DNA of 64,000 nt, taken from positions 434,001 to 498,000 of the forward strand of contig NZ_LT907980.1 of assembly GCF_900215155.1 (NCBI RefSeq), read 5' to 3'. A program made the position numbers and the translations under genes. Below, piece after piece: positions 34,278 to 44,062 of the stretch. Every line of letters starts with the position of its first letter. Within the stretch, counting starts at the first letter, position 1. The stretch comes from Marinobacter sp. LV10R510-11A (GTDB lineage: Bacteria > Pseudomonadota > Gammaproteobacteria > Pseudomonadales > Oleiphilaceae). The notes under the pieces are model-generated. The model did no database searches. It saw only the letters and a list, made by a program, of their open reading frames with translations, and had not been told where the DNA came from.

Positions 34278-37202
34278 ATGGCTGCAGTGATCGATAACGC
34301 AACTCATCCGGCTTTTGAGAAGCTTCGCAGTCACCGGATCGATACGCTCAACCTTGATGTTGAAGAGTATCGCCATAGAAAAACCGGTGCCCGCCACCTC
34401 CATCTTGCGGCGGATAACGACGAAAACGTCTTTTTTGTGGCGCTCAAAACCTTCCCGATGGATTCGACGGGCGTTGCCCATGTCCTTGAGCACACGGCGC
34501 TGTGCGGCAGTGAACGTTACCCTGTTCGCGATCCGTTTTTTATGATGATTCGCCGTTCTTTGAATACGTTTATGAACGCGTTCACCAGCAGCGATTGGAC
34601 GGCTTATCCCTTCGCAAGTATGAATCGCAAAGATTTCGATAATCTACTGTCTGTTTATATGGATTCGGTGTTTTTCTCCAAACTGGATCCGCTGGACTTC
34701 GCTCAAGAAGGTCACCGTTTAGAATTTGAAAAGCCAGACGATCCAAGCACGGATCTTGTGTACCGGGGCATTGTGTACAACGAGATGAAAGGCGCCATGA
34801 GCTCGGCTACCTCGCAACTGTGGCAAAACCTGAGCAGCCATCTGTTCCCGACCACCACCTATCACTACAACAGCGGTGGCGAGCCAGATCATATCGTTGA
34901 TCTGAGTTACGATGATTTGATCGGTTTTTATCGGCACCACTACCACCCAAGCAATGCGATTTTTGCCACCTACGGCAACATTCCAGCCCACGAGCACCAC
35001 GAGCGGTTTGAAGAACTTGCGCTCAAGCGCTTCGACAAGCTGGACATTGAACTGCCAGTGCGCGATGAAAAGCGCATGTACGCGCCGGTGCGAGTGGAGC
35101 AGGGCTATGGTGTGACTGAGGGCGAAGACACAGCCAATAAGACCCATATTGTTGTGGGTTGGTTGCTAGGCCACAGCTTTGACCTGCAAGAAAACCTTGA
35201 AGGACAATTGTTGTCCGCCGTATTGCTAGAAAACAGCGCCTCGCCGCTGATGCGAGCGCTGGAAACAACCGATATAGGCCAGGCGCCTTCACCCATGTGC
35301 GGCCTGGAAGATTCCAACCGGGAAATGACCTTTGTCTGCGGCATTGAAGGCAGTGAGCCGGAGAAGCAGAAAGATTTGGAAGCTCTGCTCGAGAGCACGC
35401 TTCAAAAAGTGGTCGAAGAGGGCGTTAGCGAGGAGCGGCTGGAAGCGATCCTTCATCAACTGGAACTGCACCAGCGTGAAATTGCCGGAGACAGCTTTCC
35501 TTATGGCCTTCAGCTGATCATGAGTGCGATTGCCCCCATGGTTCACGGTGGCGATCCGGTTGAGCTCCTTGATCTTGAGCCGGTTCTGGCAACTCTGCGT
35601 GAGAAAATTCATGATCCGCAGTTCATTCCGGGCCTTATTCGTCGCAAGCTGCTGGATAACCCGCACCGGGTAACGCTCACTTTGCGCCCAGATGACAAGC
35701 TGGATGCGCGTCGCCAGCAAGCCATTCGCGAAGCTCTCGCAAAGCGCAAAGCAGAGCTTACCAGCGAGGAAGTCACACAGATCGTCGATCGCGCGCAAGC
35801 TCTGGAAGATCGCCAGATGCGCAAAGATGATGATTCCATTCTGCCGAAAGTGGACCTTACCGATGTGCCGCTGCAAATGCCGGAGCCGGAAGCCAGCTTT
35901 GATGGCGATATTTCTGCAACCGTGTTTTCGCGGGGCACCAACGGACTGGTTTACGAGCAGGTGGTACTCCCTCTGCCGAACCTGACCGAAGAGGAGTTAT
36001 TGCTGCTGCCGTATTACAGCGCCCTGATTTCTGAGGTGGGTTGTGGTGATCTGGACTACCTGCAGATGCAGGATAGGATGTCGGCTGAGTCTGGTGGCAT
36101 TGGTGCCTCTTTCACCGCCAAAGGTCGCATTGATGACGTTCAGGATCTCTCTGGCTATATGATTTTCAGTGGCAAGGCGCTGGCCCGTAACCGGACCGTG
36201 CTGACCAAGCTGCTCCGGGACGTTTATACCAGTGCTCGGTTTGATGAAAAAGACCGTATTCGGGAGCTTATCGCCCAGATTCGCGCTCGCCGGGAACAAG
36301 CGGTAACCGGCAGTGGTCATGCGCTGGCCATGGGTGCGGCGGCCCAGGGCGTGAGCCCCGGTGCTTGGCTGTCGTTTCGCCTTGGTGGTCTCGCCGGGAT
36401 TCGCGGCACCAAAGAATTGGATCAGTCCTTGAAGGATCCCGCTGCGCTTGATGAGTTCTGCCAGCAGCTCGCGAGCCTGCACGACAGGATTCGCAAACAA
36501 GCGCGAGAGTTCCTAATTATTGGTGAGGAAGAGCATCTTCCCGCTTTGATCGACGATCTTAAATCATGCTGGCTAAATGATAAGGGCGTTGAATCATCGC
36601 GCTGGAGCATGGAGCCGGTGAGCTTTGTAACCCGCGAAGCTTGGTTGACGTCTACGCAGGTTAACTTCTGCGCTCGGGCATACAGCACCGTGCCGATTGA
36701 CCATCCGGATTCGGCTGCGCTAACCGTGCTTGGTGGCTTTTTGCGCAATGGCTATTTGCACAGAGCCATTCGGGAAAAAGGTGGCGCCTATGGCGGCGGA
36801 GCTTCCCAGGATAGCGTGAATGGCAACTTCCGCTTTTTCTCATATCGGGATCCGCGCTTGGCTGAAACCCTTGAGGATTTCGATAACGCTCTGGTATGGC
36901 TTCAGGAAACTGAGCATGAATATCAGGAGTTGGAAGAGTCTATTCTTGGCGTGATTGGTCAGCTGGATCGGCCGCACTCGCCCGCTGGTGCCGCGCGCCA
37001 TGCCTTCCATAATAAGCTGTTTGGGCGGAGCCCAGAGCAGCGGTCACGCTTCCGGAAGCGGGTGCTGTCGGTAACGCTTGATGATCTCAAGCGGGTTGCA
37101 ACAACTTGGCTGGTGCCGGAAAAAGCGAGCACGGCTGTTGTGACAGGCCCCGACAACCGCAGCCTTGTTGAAGGGCTTGGCCTGAGCATTCAGGAGCTGT
37201 AG
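34278..37202 (+). CDS. M16C zinc metallopeptidase, presequence-protease-like
   Basis: A 974-residue peptidase of the M16C/PreP group, which degrades peptides in a closed chamber. The inverted zinc motif HVLEH occurs in VAHVLEHTALCGS near residue 70, followed by the conserved RSLNTFMNAFTSSDWTAYPF segment. The two-part architecture (active N-terminal half, inactive C-terminal half, joined by a charged hinge near 500) fits the family length. The C-terminal region includes the EKGGAYGGGA-type segment of substrate binding. The ATG at 34278 follows GGATAG. It has no signal peptide, suggesting a cytoplasmic role in turnover of free peptides. Confidence 0.9.
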   Translation: MAAVIDNATHPAFEKLRSHRIDTLNLDVEEYRHRKTGARHLHLAADNDENVFFVALKTFPMDSTGVAHVLEHTALCGSERYPVRDPFFMMIRRSLNTFMNAFTSSDWTAYPFASMNRKDFDNLLSVYMDSVFFSKLDPLDFAQEGHRLEFEKPDDPSTDLVYRGIVYNEMKGAMSSATSQLWQNLSSHLFPTTTYHYNSGGEPDHIVDLSYDDLIGFYRHHYHPSNAIFATYGNIPAHEHHERFEELALKRFDKLDIELPVRDEKRMYAPVRVEQGYGVTEGEDTANKTHIVVGWLLGHSFDLQENLEGQLLSAVLLENSASPLMRALETTDIGQAPSPMCGLEDSNREMTFVCGIEGSEPEKQKDLEALLESTLQKVVEEGVSEERLEAILHQLELHQREIAGDSFPYGLQLIMSAIAPMVHGGDPVELLDLEPVLATLREKIHDPQFIPGLIRRKLLDNPHRVTLTLRPDDKLDARRQQAIREALAKRKAELTSEEVTQIVDRAQALEDRQMRKDDDSILPKVDLTDVPLQMPEPEASFDGDISATVFSRGTNGLVYEQVVLPLPNLTEEELLLLPYYSALISEVGCGDLDYLQMQDRMSAESGGIGASFTAKGRIDDVQDLSGYMIFSGKALARNRTVLTKLLRDVYTSARFDEKDRIRELIAQIRARREQAVTGSGHALAMGAAAQGVSPGAWLSFRLGGLAGIRGTKELDQSLKDPAALDEFCQQLASLHDRIRKQAREFLIIGEEEHLPALIDDLKSCWLNDKGVESSRWSMEPVSFVTREAWLTSTQVNFCARAYSTVPIDHPDSAALTVLGGFLRNGYLHRAIREKGGAYGGGASQDSVNGNFRFFSYRDPRLAETLEDFDNALVWLQETEHEYQELEESILGVIGQLDRPHSPAGAARHAFHNKLFGRSPEQRSRFRKRVLSVTLDDLKRVATTWLVPEKASTAVVTGPDNRSLVEGLGLSIQEL

Positions 37203-37215
37203 GTAAAAAAGCAGG

Positions 37216-37233
37216 CAGGCCGGTAGCGGCCTG
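37216..37233 (+). terminator. hairpin after the M16 peptidase gene
   Basis: CAGGCCG-GTAG-CGGCCTG forms a 7-bp GC-rich stem just after the peptidase stop. It lacks a strong T tract, so termination may be partial. Confidence 0.5.
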
Positions 37234-37257
37234 TCTGTGTGTTCTGCATTAGAGCTT

Positions 37258-38073
37258 TTAGCGGTTTCGCTTCAAGCCGGTGGCGACCATGATACGCGTC
37301 GATATTTCTTCAACAGAGTAGGCTGTCGTGTTCAGGAACGGAATGCGCTCCCTTCGGTACATCAACTCAATCTCTTCGATTTCGAGCATGCACTGCTTTA
37401 TGGACGAGTAGCGGGAGTTGGGGCGCCGCTCATTGCGGATGGTGGCCAGTCTCTCAGGCTCAATCGTTAGGCCATAGATCTTTTCTTTGTGCGGCCGGAG
37501 TGCCTTGGGCAGCTGCTGGTCTGAAAGATCCTCTTCGGTGATCGGGTAGTTGGCGGCTTTAACGCCGTACTGAAGCGCGAGATACAGGCAAGTGGGGGTT
37601 TTGCCGCTGCGGGACGCGCCCACAAGAATCAGATCTGCCTCATCATAATGCCGCGTGCGCGCACCATCATCGTTATCCAGTGCAAAGTTTACAGCGTGAA
37701 TGCGACGCTCATAAACGCCTCCGTTGTTGATCGCGTGGGATTTCCCAACGGAATAGGATGAAGACGACTGCAATTCCATTTCCAGTGGGTTCAGGAATGT
37801 CCCGAAAATATCCACCATAAAACCTTTGGCGTCCGAGATAATGTCACGAATGCTGCTGTCCACAATGGTGTCGAAAATCAACGGTCGTGCGCCATCGATT
37901 TCGGTGGCTTTGTTTATGCGTTTAACCATGTCCCGGGCTTTTTCAACGTCGTCGATATAGGGTACGGTTATACGCTCAAATTCAATTTTTTCGAATTGGG
38001 CCAATAGGCTATGCCCGAGAGCCTCGGCGGTTAGGCCAGTGCCATCGGAAATAAAGAAGGCTGTACGTTTCAT
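37258..38073 (-). CDS. ppsR: PEP synthase regulatory protein (kinase/pyrophosphorylase)
   Basis: About 271 residues of the DUF299/PSRP family. PpsR inactivates phosphoenolpyruvate synthase by ADP-dependent threonine phosphorylation and reactivates it by phosphate-dependent dephosphorylation. The start segment [19 protein letters not shown] and the P-loop [10 protein letters not shown] (near residue 150) are family marks. I chose the ATG at 38073 because the family begins there; an upstream extension exists but has no family sequence. The gene is divergent from ppsA, its target. Confidence 0.93.
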   Translation of the reverse strand: MKRTAFFISDGTGLTAEALGHSLLAQFEKIEFERITVPYIDDVEKARDMVKRINKATEIDGARPLIFDTIVDSSIRDIISDAKGFMVDIFGTFLNPLEMELQSSSSYSVGKSHAINNGGVYERRIHAVNFALDNDDGARTRHYDEADLILVGASRSGKTPTCLYLALQYGVKAANYPITEEDLSDQQLPKALRPHKEKIYGLTIEPERLATIRNERRPNSRYSSIKQCMLEIEEIELMYRRERIPFLNTTAYSVEEISTRIMVATGLKRNR

Positions 38074-38224
38074 GATGTTGTTCCGGCTCCCTAGGTAAAA
38101 TCCGAAGGTTACAGTATCATACACGCCAAGTTCGAGACTCCGCAGTGGCTGTTATCCGCTTTTTACGTTTGATACCGCTGGCCCGGTTTTATTCTTTGTT
38201 ATATAGATTCGAGGGAGACACACT

Positions 38225-40597
38225 TTGGAAGATTACATAATCTGGTTTGATCACCTAGGAATGTCCGATGTTGACCGGGTAGGCGGTAAAAACGCCTCCC
38301 TCGGGGAAATGATCAGTAATCTCGCCAATGCCGGTGTGACCGTTCCTGGAGGTTTCGCCACAACCTCGCATGCATACCGCGAGTTTCTTGCCAAAGACGG
38401 CCTGAAGGATAAGATCGACAACGTCCTCGACAGCCTCGACATTAACGATGTGAACGAGCTTGCGCGTGTAGGGGCGGAAATTCGCCAGTGGGTTATTGAT
38501 ACACCCTTTCCGGATGCGCTGGAATGTGCTCTGAAAGAAGCCTACAGCACCATGTTGAATGGCAATGACAAGATGGCAGTTGCCGTGCGTTCTTCTGCAA
38601 CGGCGGAAGACTTGCCAGACGCGTCCTTTGCTGGGCAGCAGGAAACTTTTTTGAACGTGGTTGGGCTTGAGCAAGTACGTACGTCGGTAAAAGAAGTGTT
38701 CGCTTCTCTTTTTAACGACCGTGCTATTTCCTACCGAGTTCACCACGGCTTTGATCACAAGCTTGTGGCTTTGTCTGCCGGCATCCAGAAGATGGTGCGC
38801 AGTGAGACAGCCTCAAGTGGCGTTATGTTTACGCTGGATACTGAATCTGGTTTCCGAGACGTTGTGTTTATCACCGGCTCGTATGGTCTTGGTGAGACGG
38901 TGGTGCAAGGCGCGGTTAACCCGGATGAATTCTACGTTCACAAGCCCACGCTTGATGCCGGCCGGCCAGCTGTGTTGCGCCGCAATCTCGGCAGCAAAGC
39001 CATCAAAATGGTTTACCACTCAGATCCTAGCAGTGGCCAGCTTGTCGAGACCATTAAAGTGGATCCCAAAGAGCGCGGCCGGTTCTGTATTACCGATGCA
39101 GAAGTCGAAGAGCTAGCCAAGCAGGCCATGATCATCGAGAAGCACTATCAGCGTCCCATGGACATTGAATGGGCGAAAGATGGCGATGACGGCAAAATCT
39201 ATATCGTTCAGGCGCGCCCTGAAACGGTCAAAAGCCGGGCGTCTGCTAATGTGATGGAGCGTTACCTGCTGAACGAAACTGGCAAGGTGCTGGTTGAAGG
39301 CCGCAGTATTGGCCACAAAATTGGTGCCGGCCCGGTCAAGATCATTACCAGCATCAAGGAAATGGACCGAGTGCAGGAAGGCGATGTTCTGGTTACGGAC
39401 ATGACAGACCCAGATTGGGAGCCCGTTATGAAGCGTGCTTCCGCGATTATTACCGACCGTGGTGGCCGTACCTGTCACGCAGCTATCATTGCCCGCGAGC
39501 TGGGTATTCCTGCTGTTGTAGGTTGTGGGGATGCCACTGAGACCCTTAATAATGGCCAGGAAGTGACCGTATCCTGTGCGGAAGGCGACACCGGCTTGGT
39601 TTATGAGGGGGCTTTGGACTTTGAGCTGCGTGAAAACACCGTAGATTCGATGCCTAACATTCCGTTCAAGATCATGATGAACGTAGGCAACCCCGATCGT
39701 GCCTTTGATTTCCAATCACTACCTAACGAAGGTGTGGGTTTGGCACGCCTTGAGTTCATCATTAATCGTATGATTGGTGTGCACCCGAAAGCACTTCTCA
39801 ACTTTGACGGACTGCCAAGTGATATTAAGCAGACGGTGGAAAAGCGTATTTCCGGTTACAGCTCGCCGGTGGATTTCTATGTCGACAAGCTGGTAGAGGG
39901 GATTTCTACCCTGGCAGCAGCGTTCTCACCCAAGAAGGTGATTGTACGTTTGTCTGATTTCAAATCCAACGAGTACGCCAACCTGATTGGTGGCACTCTA
40001 TATGAGCCAGACGAAGAAAACCCGATGTTGGGTTTCCGGGGCGCATCACGTTATATCTCGGAAACCTTCCGCGACTGTTTTGAGCTGGAATGCCGCGCGC
40101 TCAAAAGAGTGCGCAATGAAATGGGCTTTACCAACGTAGAAGTTATGGTGCCATTCGTGCGTACCGTGGGTGAAGCAGAGCAGGTGGTTAGCCTGCTGGC
40201 GGAAAACGGCCTGAAACGGGGTGAAAATGGCCTGCGCTTGATTATGATGTGTGAGTTGCCCGCCAACGCCATACTGGCAGAGCAGTTCCTTGAGCACTTT
40301 GACGGCTTCTCAATTGGCTCTAACGATCTTACTCAGCTCACTCTAGGCTTGGATCGCGATTCGGGCATTATCGCGCACCTGTTTGATGAGCGTAACGATG
40401 CCGTTAAAGCACTCCTTTCCAGCGCCATTCAGGCGTGTAGAAAGGCAGGTAAGTACATAGGTATCTGCGGCCAGGGGCCGTCTGATTATCCGGATTTTGC
40501 AAAATGGCTGATGGATCAAGGTATTGATTCCGTGTCTCTTAATCCAGACTCGGTACTGGATACCTGGATTTTCCTAGCGGATGAGAAAGTCGACTGA
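38225..40597 (+). CDS. ppsA: phosphoenolpyruvate synthase
   Basis: A 790-residue PEP synthase that converts pyruvate, ATP and water to PEP, AMP and phosphate for gluconeogenesis. The N-terminal ATP-grasp part ([18 protein letters not shown]), the swivelling phosphohistidine domain with [17 protein letters not shown] (His near residue 417), and the C-terminal PEP/pyruvate barrel ([18 protein letters not shown]) are all present. The start is a TTG at 38225 with GGGAG about 8 nt upstream. It is divergent from ppsR, which controls it, and overlaps an upstream extension of rraA. Confidence 0.95.
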   Translation: MEDYIIWFDHLGMSDVDRVGGKNASLGEMISNLANAGVTVPGGFATTSHAYREFLAKDGLKDKIDNVLDSLDINDVNELARVGAEIRQWVIDTPFPDALECALKEAYSTMLNGNDKMAVAVRSSATAEDLPDASFAGQQETFLNVVGLEQVRTSVKEVFASLFNDRAISYRVHHGFDHKLVALSAGIQKMVRSETASSGVMFTLDTESGFRDVVFITGSYGLGETVVQGAVNPDEFYVHKPTLDAGRPAVLRRNLGSKAIKMVYHSDPSSGQLVETIKVDPKERGRFCITDAEVEELAKQAMIIEKHYQRPMDIEWAKDGDDGKIYIVQARPETVKSRASANVMERYLLNETGKVLVEGRSIGHKIGAGPVKIITSIKEMDRVQEGDVLVTDMTDPDWEPVMKRASAIITDRGGRTCHAAIIARELGIPAVVGCGDATETLNNGQEVTVSCAEGDTGLVYEGALDFELRENTVDSMPNIPFKIMMNVGNPDRAFDFQSLPNEGVGLARLEFIINRMIGVHPKALLNFDGLPSDIKQTVEKRISGYSSPVDFYVDKLVEGISTLAAAFSPKKVIVRLSDFKSNEYANLIGGTLYEPDEENPMLGFRGASRYISETFRDCFELECRALKRVRNEMGFTNVEVMVPFVRTVGEAEQVVSLLAENGLKRGENGLRLIMMCELPANAILAEQFLEHFDGFSIGSNDLTQLTLGLDRDSGIIAHLFDERNDAVKALLSSAIQACRKAGKYIGICGQGPSDYPDFAKWLMDQGIDSVSLNPDSVLDTWIFLADEKVD

Positions 40598-40628
40598 AAC
40601 CATTTCTGCGCGTAAGGAGAGCAATAAC

Positions 40629-41111
40629 GTGGCAACAATTATTACCCCAGATCTGTGTGATGAGTTTCCAGAAGTAAAAGTGGTCGCACCCGGCTTTAAT
40701 AACTATGGTGGAATTAAAGCCTTCGGTGGCGAGATTGTCACCGTAAAATGCTTTGAAGATAATTCCGTGGTTAAGGAGCAGGTGGGCTTGCCCGGCAAAG
40801 GTCGAGTCATGGTTGTAGATGGTGGCGGCTCAATGCGCCACGCGTTGCTGGGCGATATGCTGGCGGAGAAGGCCGCCAGTAACGGCTGGGCAGGGTTGAT
40901 TATTTATGGTTGTGTACGGGATGTTGACGAGATCGGTAACACAGATCTCGGGGTTCAGGCTTTAGCCACTTATCCTCGGAAAAGCGAAAAGCGCGGCCTT
41001 GGAGATCTGGATGTGCCAGTGACCTTTCACGGCGTGACCTTTCAGCCCGGCCACTACGTGTACGCTGATAACAACGGCATTGTTGTGTCAGAGAAGCCCC
41101 TGGTTAACTAG
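40629..41111 (+). CDS. rraA: ribonuclease E activity regulator A
   Basis: About 160 residues matching the RraA/MenG family: the trimeric ring protein that binds RNase E and inhibits its activity. The [16 protein letters not shown] segment and the GVRDVDEI-like motif ([11 protein letters not shown]) are typical; true aldolase-type relatives share these, but the lineage and length favour RraA. I chose the GTG at 40629, preceded by AAGGAG, rather than an ATG at 40581 inside the ppsA tail. The gene is cotranscribed with ppsA in many relatives, and the rne gene of its target lies about 3 kb away here. Confidence 0.9.
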   Translation: MATIITPDLCDEFPEVKVVAPGFNNYGGIKAFGGEIVTVKCFEDNSVVKEQVGLPGKGRVMVVDGGGSMRHALLGDMLAEKAASNGWAGLIIYGCVRDVDEIGNTDLGVQALATYPRKSEKRGLGDLDVPVTFHGVTFQPGHYVYADNNGIVVSEKPLVN

Positions 41112-41126
41112 CACAGGAGCAGGAGA

Positions 41127-41426
41127 CTAGCGGGTGACTTCGCTGATGTTGGCTCCGAGCAAAAAGCCGTCACCCTCCGACTCGCACCGGATGATCTCGC
41201 AAATAGTCTCCAGAGGAGGGAACTGATCATTGTTCGGATGCAGTACCGTGGTCAGTTCTTCCCCAACCGCTACAGGCTTTTCTACAAAAATCTGCATTCC
41301 TGTGGCGCTGAGGTTCCTGCACGTACCGGCAAAGGTGACGCCTTTGCTGTCTGTGATCTCAATGACTGATTCAACCTGCATGCGATGAAAATCGCGCTTC
41401 TCCGAATAGTCCTTCATAAGGTTCAT
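41127..41426 (-). CDS. PilZ-domain protein
   Basis: A 99-residue single PilZ domain, the c-di-GMP receptor fold. The RxxxR motif is present as KRDFHRMQ near residue 11, and the D/NxSxxG motif as RNLSATGMQ near residue 37, so ligand binding is plausible. The ATG at 41426 overlaps the stop of the SH3-protein gene (ATGA), indicating cotranslation. It is one of two c-di-GMP-related genes in the window, the other being the hemerythrin-GGDEF-EAL protein. Confidence 0.85.
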   Translation of the reverse strand: MNLMKDYSEKRDFHRMQVESVIEITDSKGVTFAGTCRNLSATGMQIFVEKPVAVGEELTTVLHPNNDQFPPLETICEIIRCESEGDGFLLGANISEVTR

Positions 41427-42094
41427 GCCCAGTTATCGGTTTTTCTTGTGGGTTTGAGCATCGGAATCAACAGTGCCAGTAGCACGCCCCCAAGTACGAG
41501 GGCACCACCTACCAGCATGACATCCGATTCCTTGCTGGCTTCCAACCGCTCATTCTCGGCGGTTAATACTTCCAAGTCGTTGCGTAGCGTCTGATTCTCT
41601 CCTAGTAGTTCACCATTCCGGCGCTCTAGATTGATTGAGTTCGAGGCAATGTTCTTGATGCGCATGAGTTCTTGCTGCAACTCATCGGAGCGGGTTGATA
41701 GTGACGACTCCACATCGCTCAGATTATCCCGTTCGCTGGAGACATCTTTTAGTTGCTCTCTTAGAGAGGATAGCTCAGTTTTTGCCTGCTCAAGCTGTCG
41801 GCTTACCGTTTTGAGTTGGTCTGCCGCAATGGGCGAGTCGCTGAGGTATTGGCTGGAAACCCACCCGTCATTGCCTTTTGCGGTGCGTACACGAGTGTAG
41901 CCAGTATCTGACGTTTCAATAACTTCCATGGCCGTGCCGCTGGGAACCGCATTCTCGATGATCCTGTATTGAGAACCTGCGCCTGAGCGGACAGGAAGAT
42001 AGAGTTGATCGTCAACCCAGACGGTTTTCGCCTGAGCTGCGGCGATGGAAGACAATATAAAGAGCGCACTGATGGCAAGGCGAAAAAGCGTCAC
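41423..42094 (-). CDS. SH3-domain coiled-coil membrane protein (TIGR04211)
   Basis: About 223 residues: a signal peptide (LFRLAISALFILSSIAAAQA), a bacterial SH3 domain (VWVDDQLYLPVRSGAGSQYR through DGWVSSQYL), a coiled coil (~100-195) and a C-terminal membrane helix (LVGGALVLGGVLLALLIPML). This is the TIGR04211 layout, common beside cell-envelope genes in gammaproteobacteria and of unknown detailed function. I prefer the GTG at 42094, which starts the signal peptide properly; a TTG at 42109 is possible. It overlaps the PilZ gene by 4 nt, so the pair forms an operon. Confidence 0.8.
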   Translation of the reverse strand: MTLFRLAISALFILSSIAAAQAKTVWVDDQLYLPVRSGAGSQYRIIENAVPSGTAMEVIETSDTGYTRVRTAKGNDGWVSSQYLSDSPIAADQLKTVSRQLEQAKTELSSLREQLKDVSSERDNLSDVESSLSTRSDELQQELMRIKNIASNSINLERRNGELLGENQTLRNDLEVLTAENERLEASKESDVMLVGGALVLGGVLLALLIPMLKPTRKTDNWA

Positions 42095-42219
42095 TGGTAA
42101 GGTTCCCAAAAGATTCGGTTAAAAAGCACGTTATTATCAAAGCCGCAATTTTGTCACAGATATACAGCCGTTCAAGCAGGCTGTCATTACAATAAGCTCA
42201 TGGAGCGCTGTCGGCAGCT

Positions 42220-42519
42220 TCAGGGTAAAACCACCTTAAACGGCTTAACGGTTACTTTACGGTAAACACCGGCGTCCATATAGGGGTCGCTGTCTGCCCA
42301 GGTTTGAGCTGCGACCAAGGAATCAAACTCTGCCACCACAAGGCTGCCAGAAAAGCCGGCATTCCCGGGATCTGGCGTGTCTATCGCAGGGTGTGGCCCT
42401 GCCACCAAAAGCCTGCCTTCCGCTTTCAGCTTCTGTAATCGCTCTAAATGAGCGGCCCTTGCGGTTTGACGCAAGGGTAGGCTGTTATCGACATCTTCAC
42501 TGATAATGGCGTAATACAT
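42220..42519 (-). CDS. YciI-like protein
   Basis: A 99-residue protein with the YciI/YCII fold: [20 protein letters not shown] at the start, an [19 protein letters not shown] segment, and a [17 protein letters not shown] end. The conserved His/Asp pair of the ferredoxin-like fold is present. Function is not well defined in this family. I chose the ATG at 42519, which begins the family sequence; the frame extends upstream without family similarity. Confidence 0.85.
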   Translation of the reverse strand: MYYAIISEDVDNSLPLRQTARAAHLERLQKLKAEGRLLVAGPHPAIDTPDPGNAGFSGSLVVAEFDSLVAAQTWADSDPYMDAGVYRKVTVKPFKVVLP

Positions 42520-42641
42520 AAAGATCTCCGGTTCCGTGGCGTGCCTTGTAAATAATGCATGGAGTGGATTGGCTGGTACACTGTGTTTTCCGCCATTCAC
42601 TCCACCATTCATTCCGCCATTTATTATACTAGGGAATTTTT

Positions 42642-43520
42642 GTGACTATACCGCAAGATCCTGTTTTGTGCATTGATCTGCACTGTCATAGCACCGCGTC
42701 AGACGGGGCTCTCACGCCCACGGAGCTGTTGGTTCGTGCAGCAGAGAAAAAGGTCACGCATCTAGCCCTCACGGATCACGATACCGTTAAGGGCCTAGCG
42801 GAAGCGCAAATCGCTGCAGAAGCCAACGGCGTCGTGCTGATTCCTGGCATTGAGCTTTCCTGTTTGTGGCGAAGCCGCACCATACATATTGTGGGTCTGG
42901 ATTTTGATATCGACGACAGTGGCTTTCGTGCTGTGCTGGAGCAGCAGCATCGTAACCGCTGGGCTAGAGCCGCCATGATCGACGATCGCCTGAGCAAGCT
43001 TGCCATTCCAGACCTGCTTGAGCGTGCGACCACTGAGGCCGGTGGAGATGTTCCTGGGCGGCCGCACTTTGCGCGGGTGATGGTTGAGGTAGGTATCGTG
43101 AAGAATGCCGCACAGGCGTTCAAGCGTTATCTGGGTGCCGGGAAGGTGGGCGATGTAAAAGCGTTTTGGCCGGAGCTTGAGGAAGTGGTGCAGTGGATTA
43201 ATTCGGCGGGCGGGCTGGCTGTGCTGGCTCATCCCAGAAAATATCAGCTTACGGCAACAAAACTTCGGGATCTGACCGCTGATTTTCGTCGGGCTGGCGG
43301 CCGTTCCATTGAGGTGTCCACATCTGGGCAGTCCAGCGGAGATCTGGGGTTTCTCACCGAGTTATGTGCACGGGAGAAATTGTTGGCATCCCAGGGCAGT
43401 GATTTTCACTTTCCCGGCGCACCCTGGTGTGAGCTTGGCCGGATAATGAAAATGCCAGACGGGCTGGAGCCGGTCTGGCATCATTTCAAGCAAGGTCCTG
43501 GAGCCGACGCGCCGGTTTAA
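42642..43520 (+). CDS. PHP-domain phosphoesterase (RNase AM-like)
   Basis: A 292-residue PHP-family protein of the YciV type, which acts as a 3',5'-nucleoside bisphosphate phosphatase or 5'-3' exoribonuclease. The metal site motifs are visible: [15 protein letters not shown] near residue 13, [14 protein letters not shown] near 45, PGIELSC near 72, AVLAHPRKY near 200 and GSDFHFPG near the end. The start is a GTG at 42642 with an AGGGAA upstream. The usual partner yciO is not next to it here; the next gene is a UPF0149 gene on the other strand, overlapping by 4 nt. Confidence 0.88.
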   Translation: MTIPQDPVLCIDLHCHSTASDGALTPTELLVRAAEKKVTHLALTDHDTVKGLAEAQIAAEANGVVLIPGIELSCLWRSRTIHIVGLDFDIDDSGFRAVLEQQHRNRWARAAMIDDRLSKLAIPDLLERATTEAGGDVPGRPHFARVMVEVGIVKNAAQAFKRYLGAGKVGDVKAFWPELEEVVQWINSAGGLAVLAHPRKYQLTATKLRDLTADFRRAGGRSIEVSTSGQSSGDLGFLTELCAREKLLASQGSDFHFPGAPWCELGRIMKMPDGLEPVWHHFKQGPGADAPV

Positions 43521-44059
43521 GCCGGTGCGTGAAACAGCAGGTACAGGTCTGTCAGGGAGTCGGGGATGGCATCCGCCATCTGACGTGACAGTTTTTCGCT
43601 GTTGCGAACGTTCTGGAAGTCTTCATCGTCGAACAATCCCGACAATGTCAGCATGGGGACCATCAGGTCTGCTGTATGTTCCTCGCTGACCGCATCCAAC
43701 CACTCGTCTTCATTCTCCATGAACGTGTCGACAAAGCCCGCGCACCAGTTTTCCAGTGCGTTCATCGGGTCACCGTCTTCAGGTTCCGGTAGTTCCAAGT
43801 CTTCGCCCATATCGAGGGCTCGAGTCATGTCACCCGCCAGGCGCGTGACGCACTGGCGGAAGATGTCTGGAATACCATCGCTGGGTGTCTCCTCGGTACT
43901 TGTAACAAGGCGGAAGACAGCCTCCACACTCAGTGTGGTCGGTCCGACAACGCAGGCGCAGACAGCGCCATGGAAGCCGAAAAAGTCTAGGGCCTCATCA
44001 CCCCAAGGTTCGGCGAACAGTATGTCTTCCAGCGCTTCAATGTCGGAATTGGACAGCAT
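43517..44059 (-). CDS. UPF0149/YecA-family protein
   Basis: A 180-residue acidic protein of the UPF0149 family (YgfB/YecA-like), seen from LEDILFAEPWGDEALDFFGF near the start and the FVDTFMENEDEWLD segment. The C-terminal SEC-C zinc motif of YecA is absent, so it belongs to the shorter YgfB-like group. Function is poorly known. It lies 3 nt downstream of rne on the same strand and may be cotranscribed with it; it converges with the PHP gene. Confidence 0.78.
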   Translation of the reverse strand: MLSNSDIEALEDILFAEPWGDEALDFFGFHGAVCACVVGPTTLSVEAVFRLVTSTEETPSDGIPDIFRQCVTRLAGDMTRALDMGEDLELPEPEDGDPMNALENWCAGFVDTFMENEDEWLDAVSEEHTADLMVPMLTLSGLFDDEDFQNVRNSEKLSRQMADAIPDSLTDLYLLFHAPA

Positions 44060-44062
44060 GAA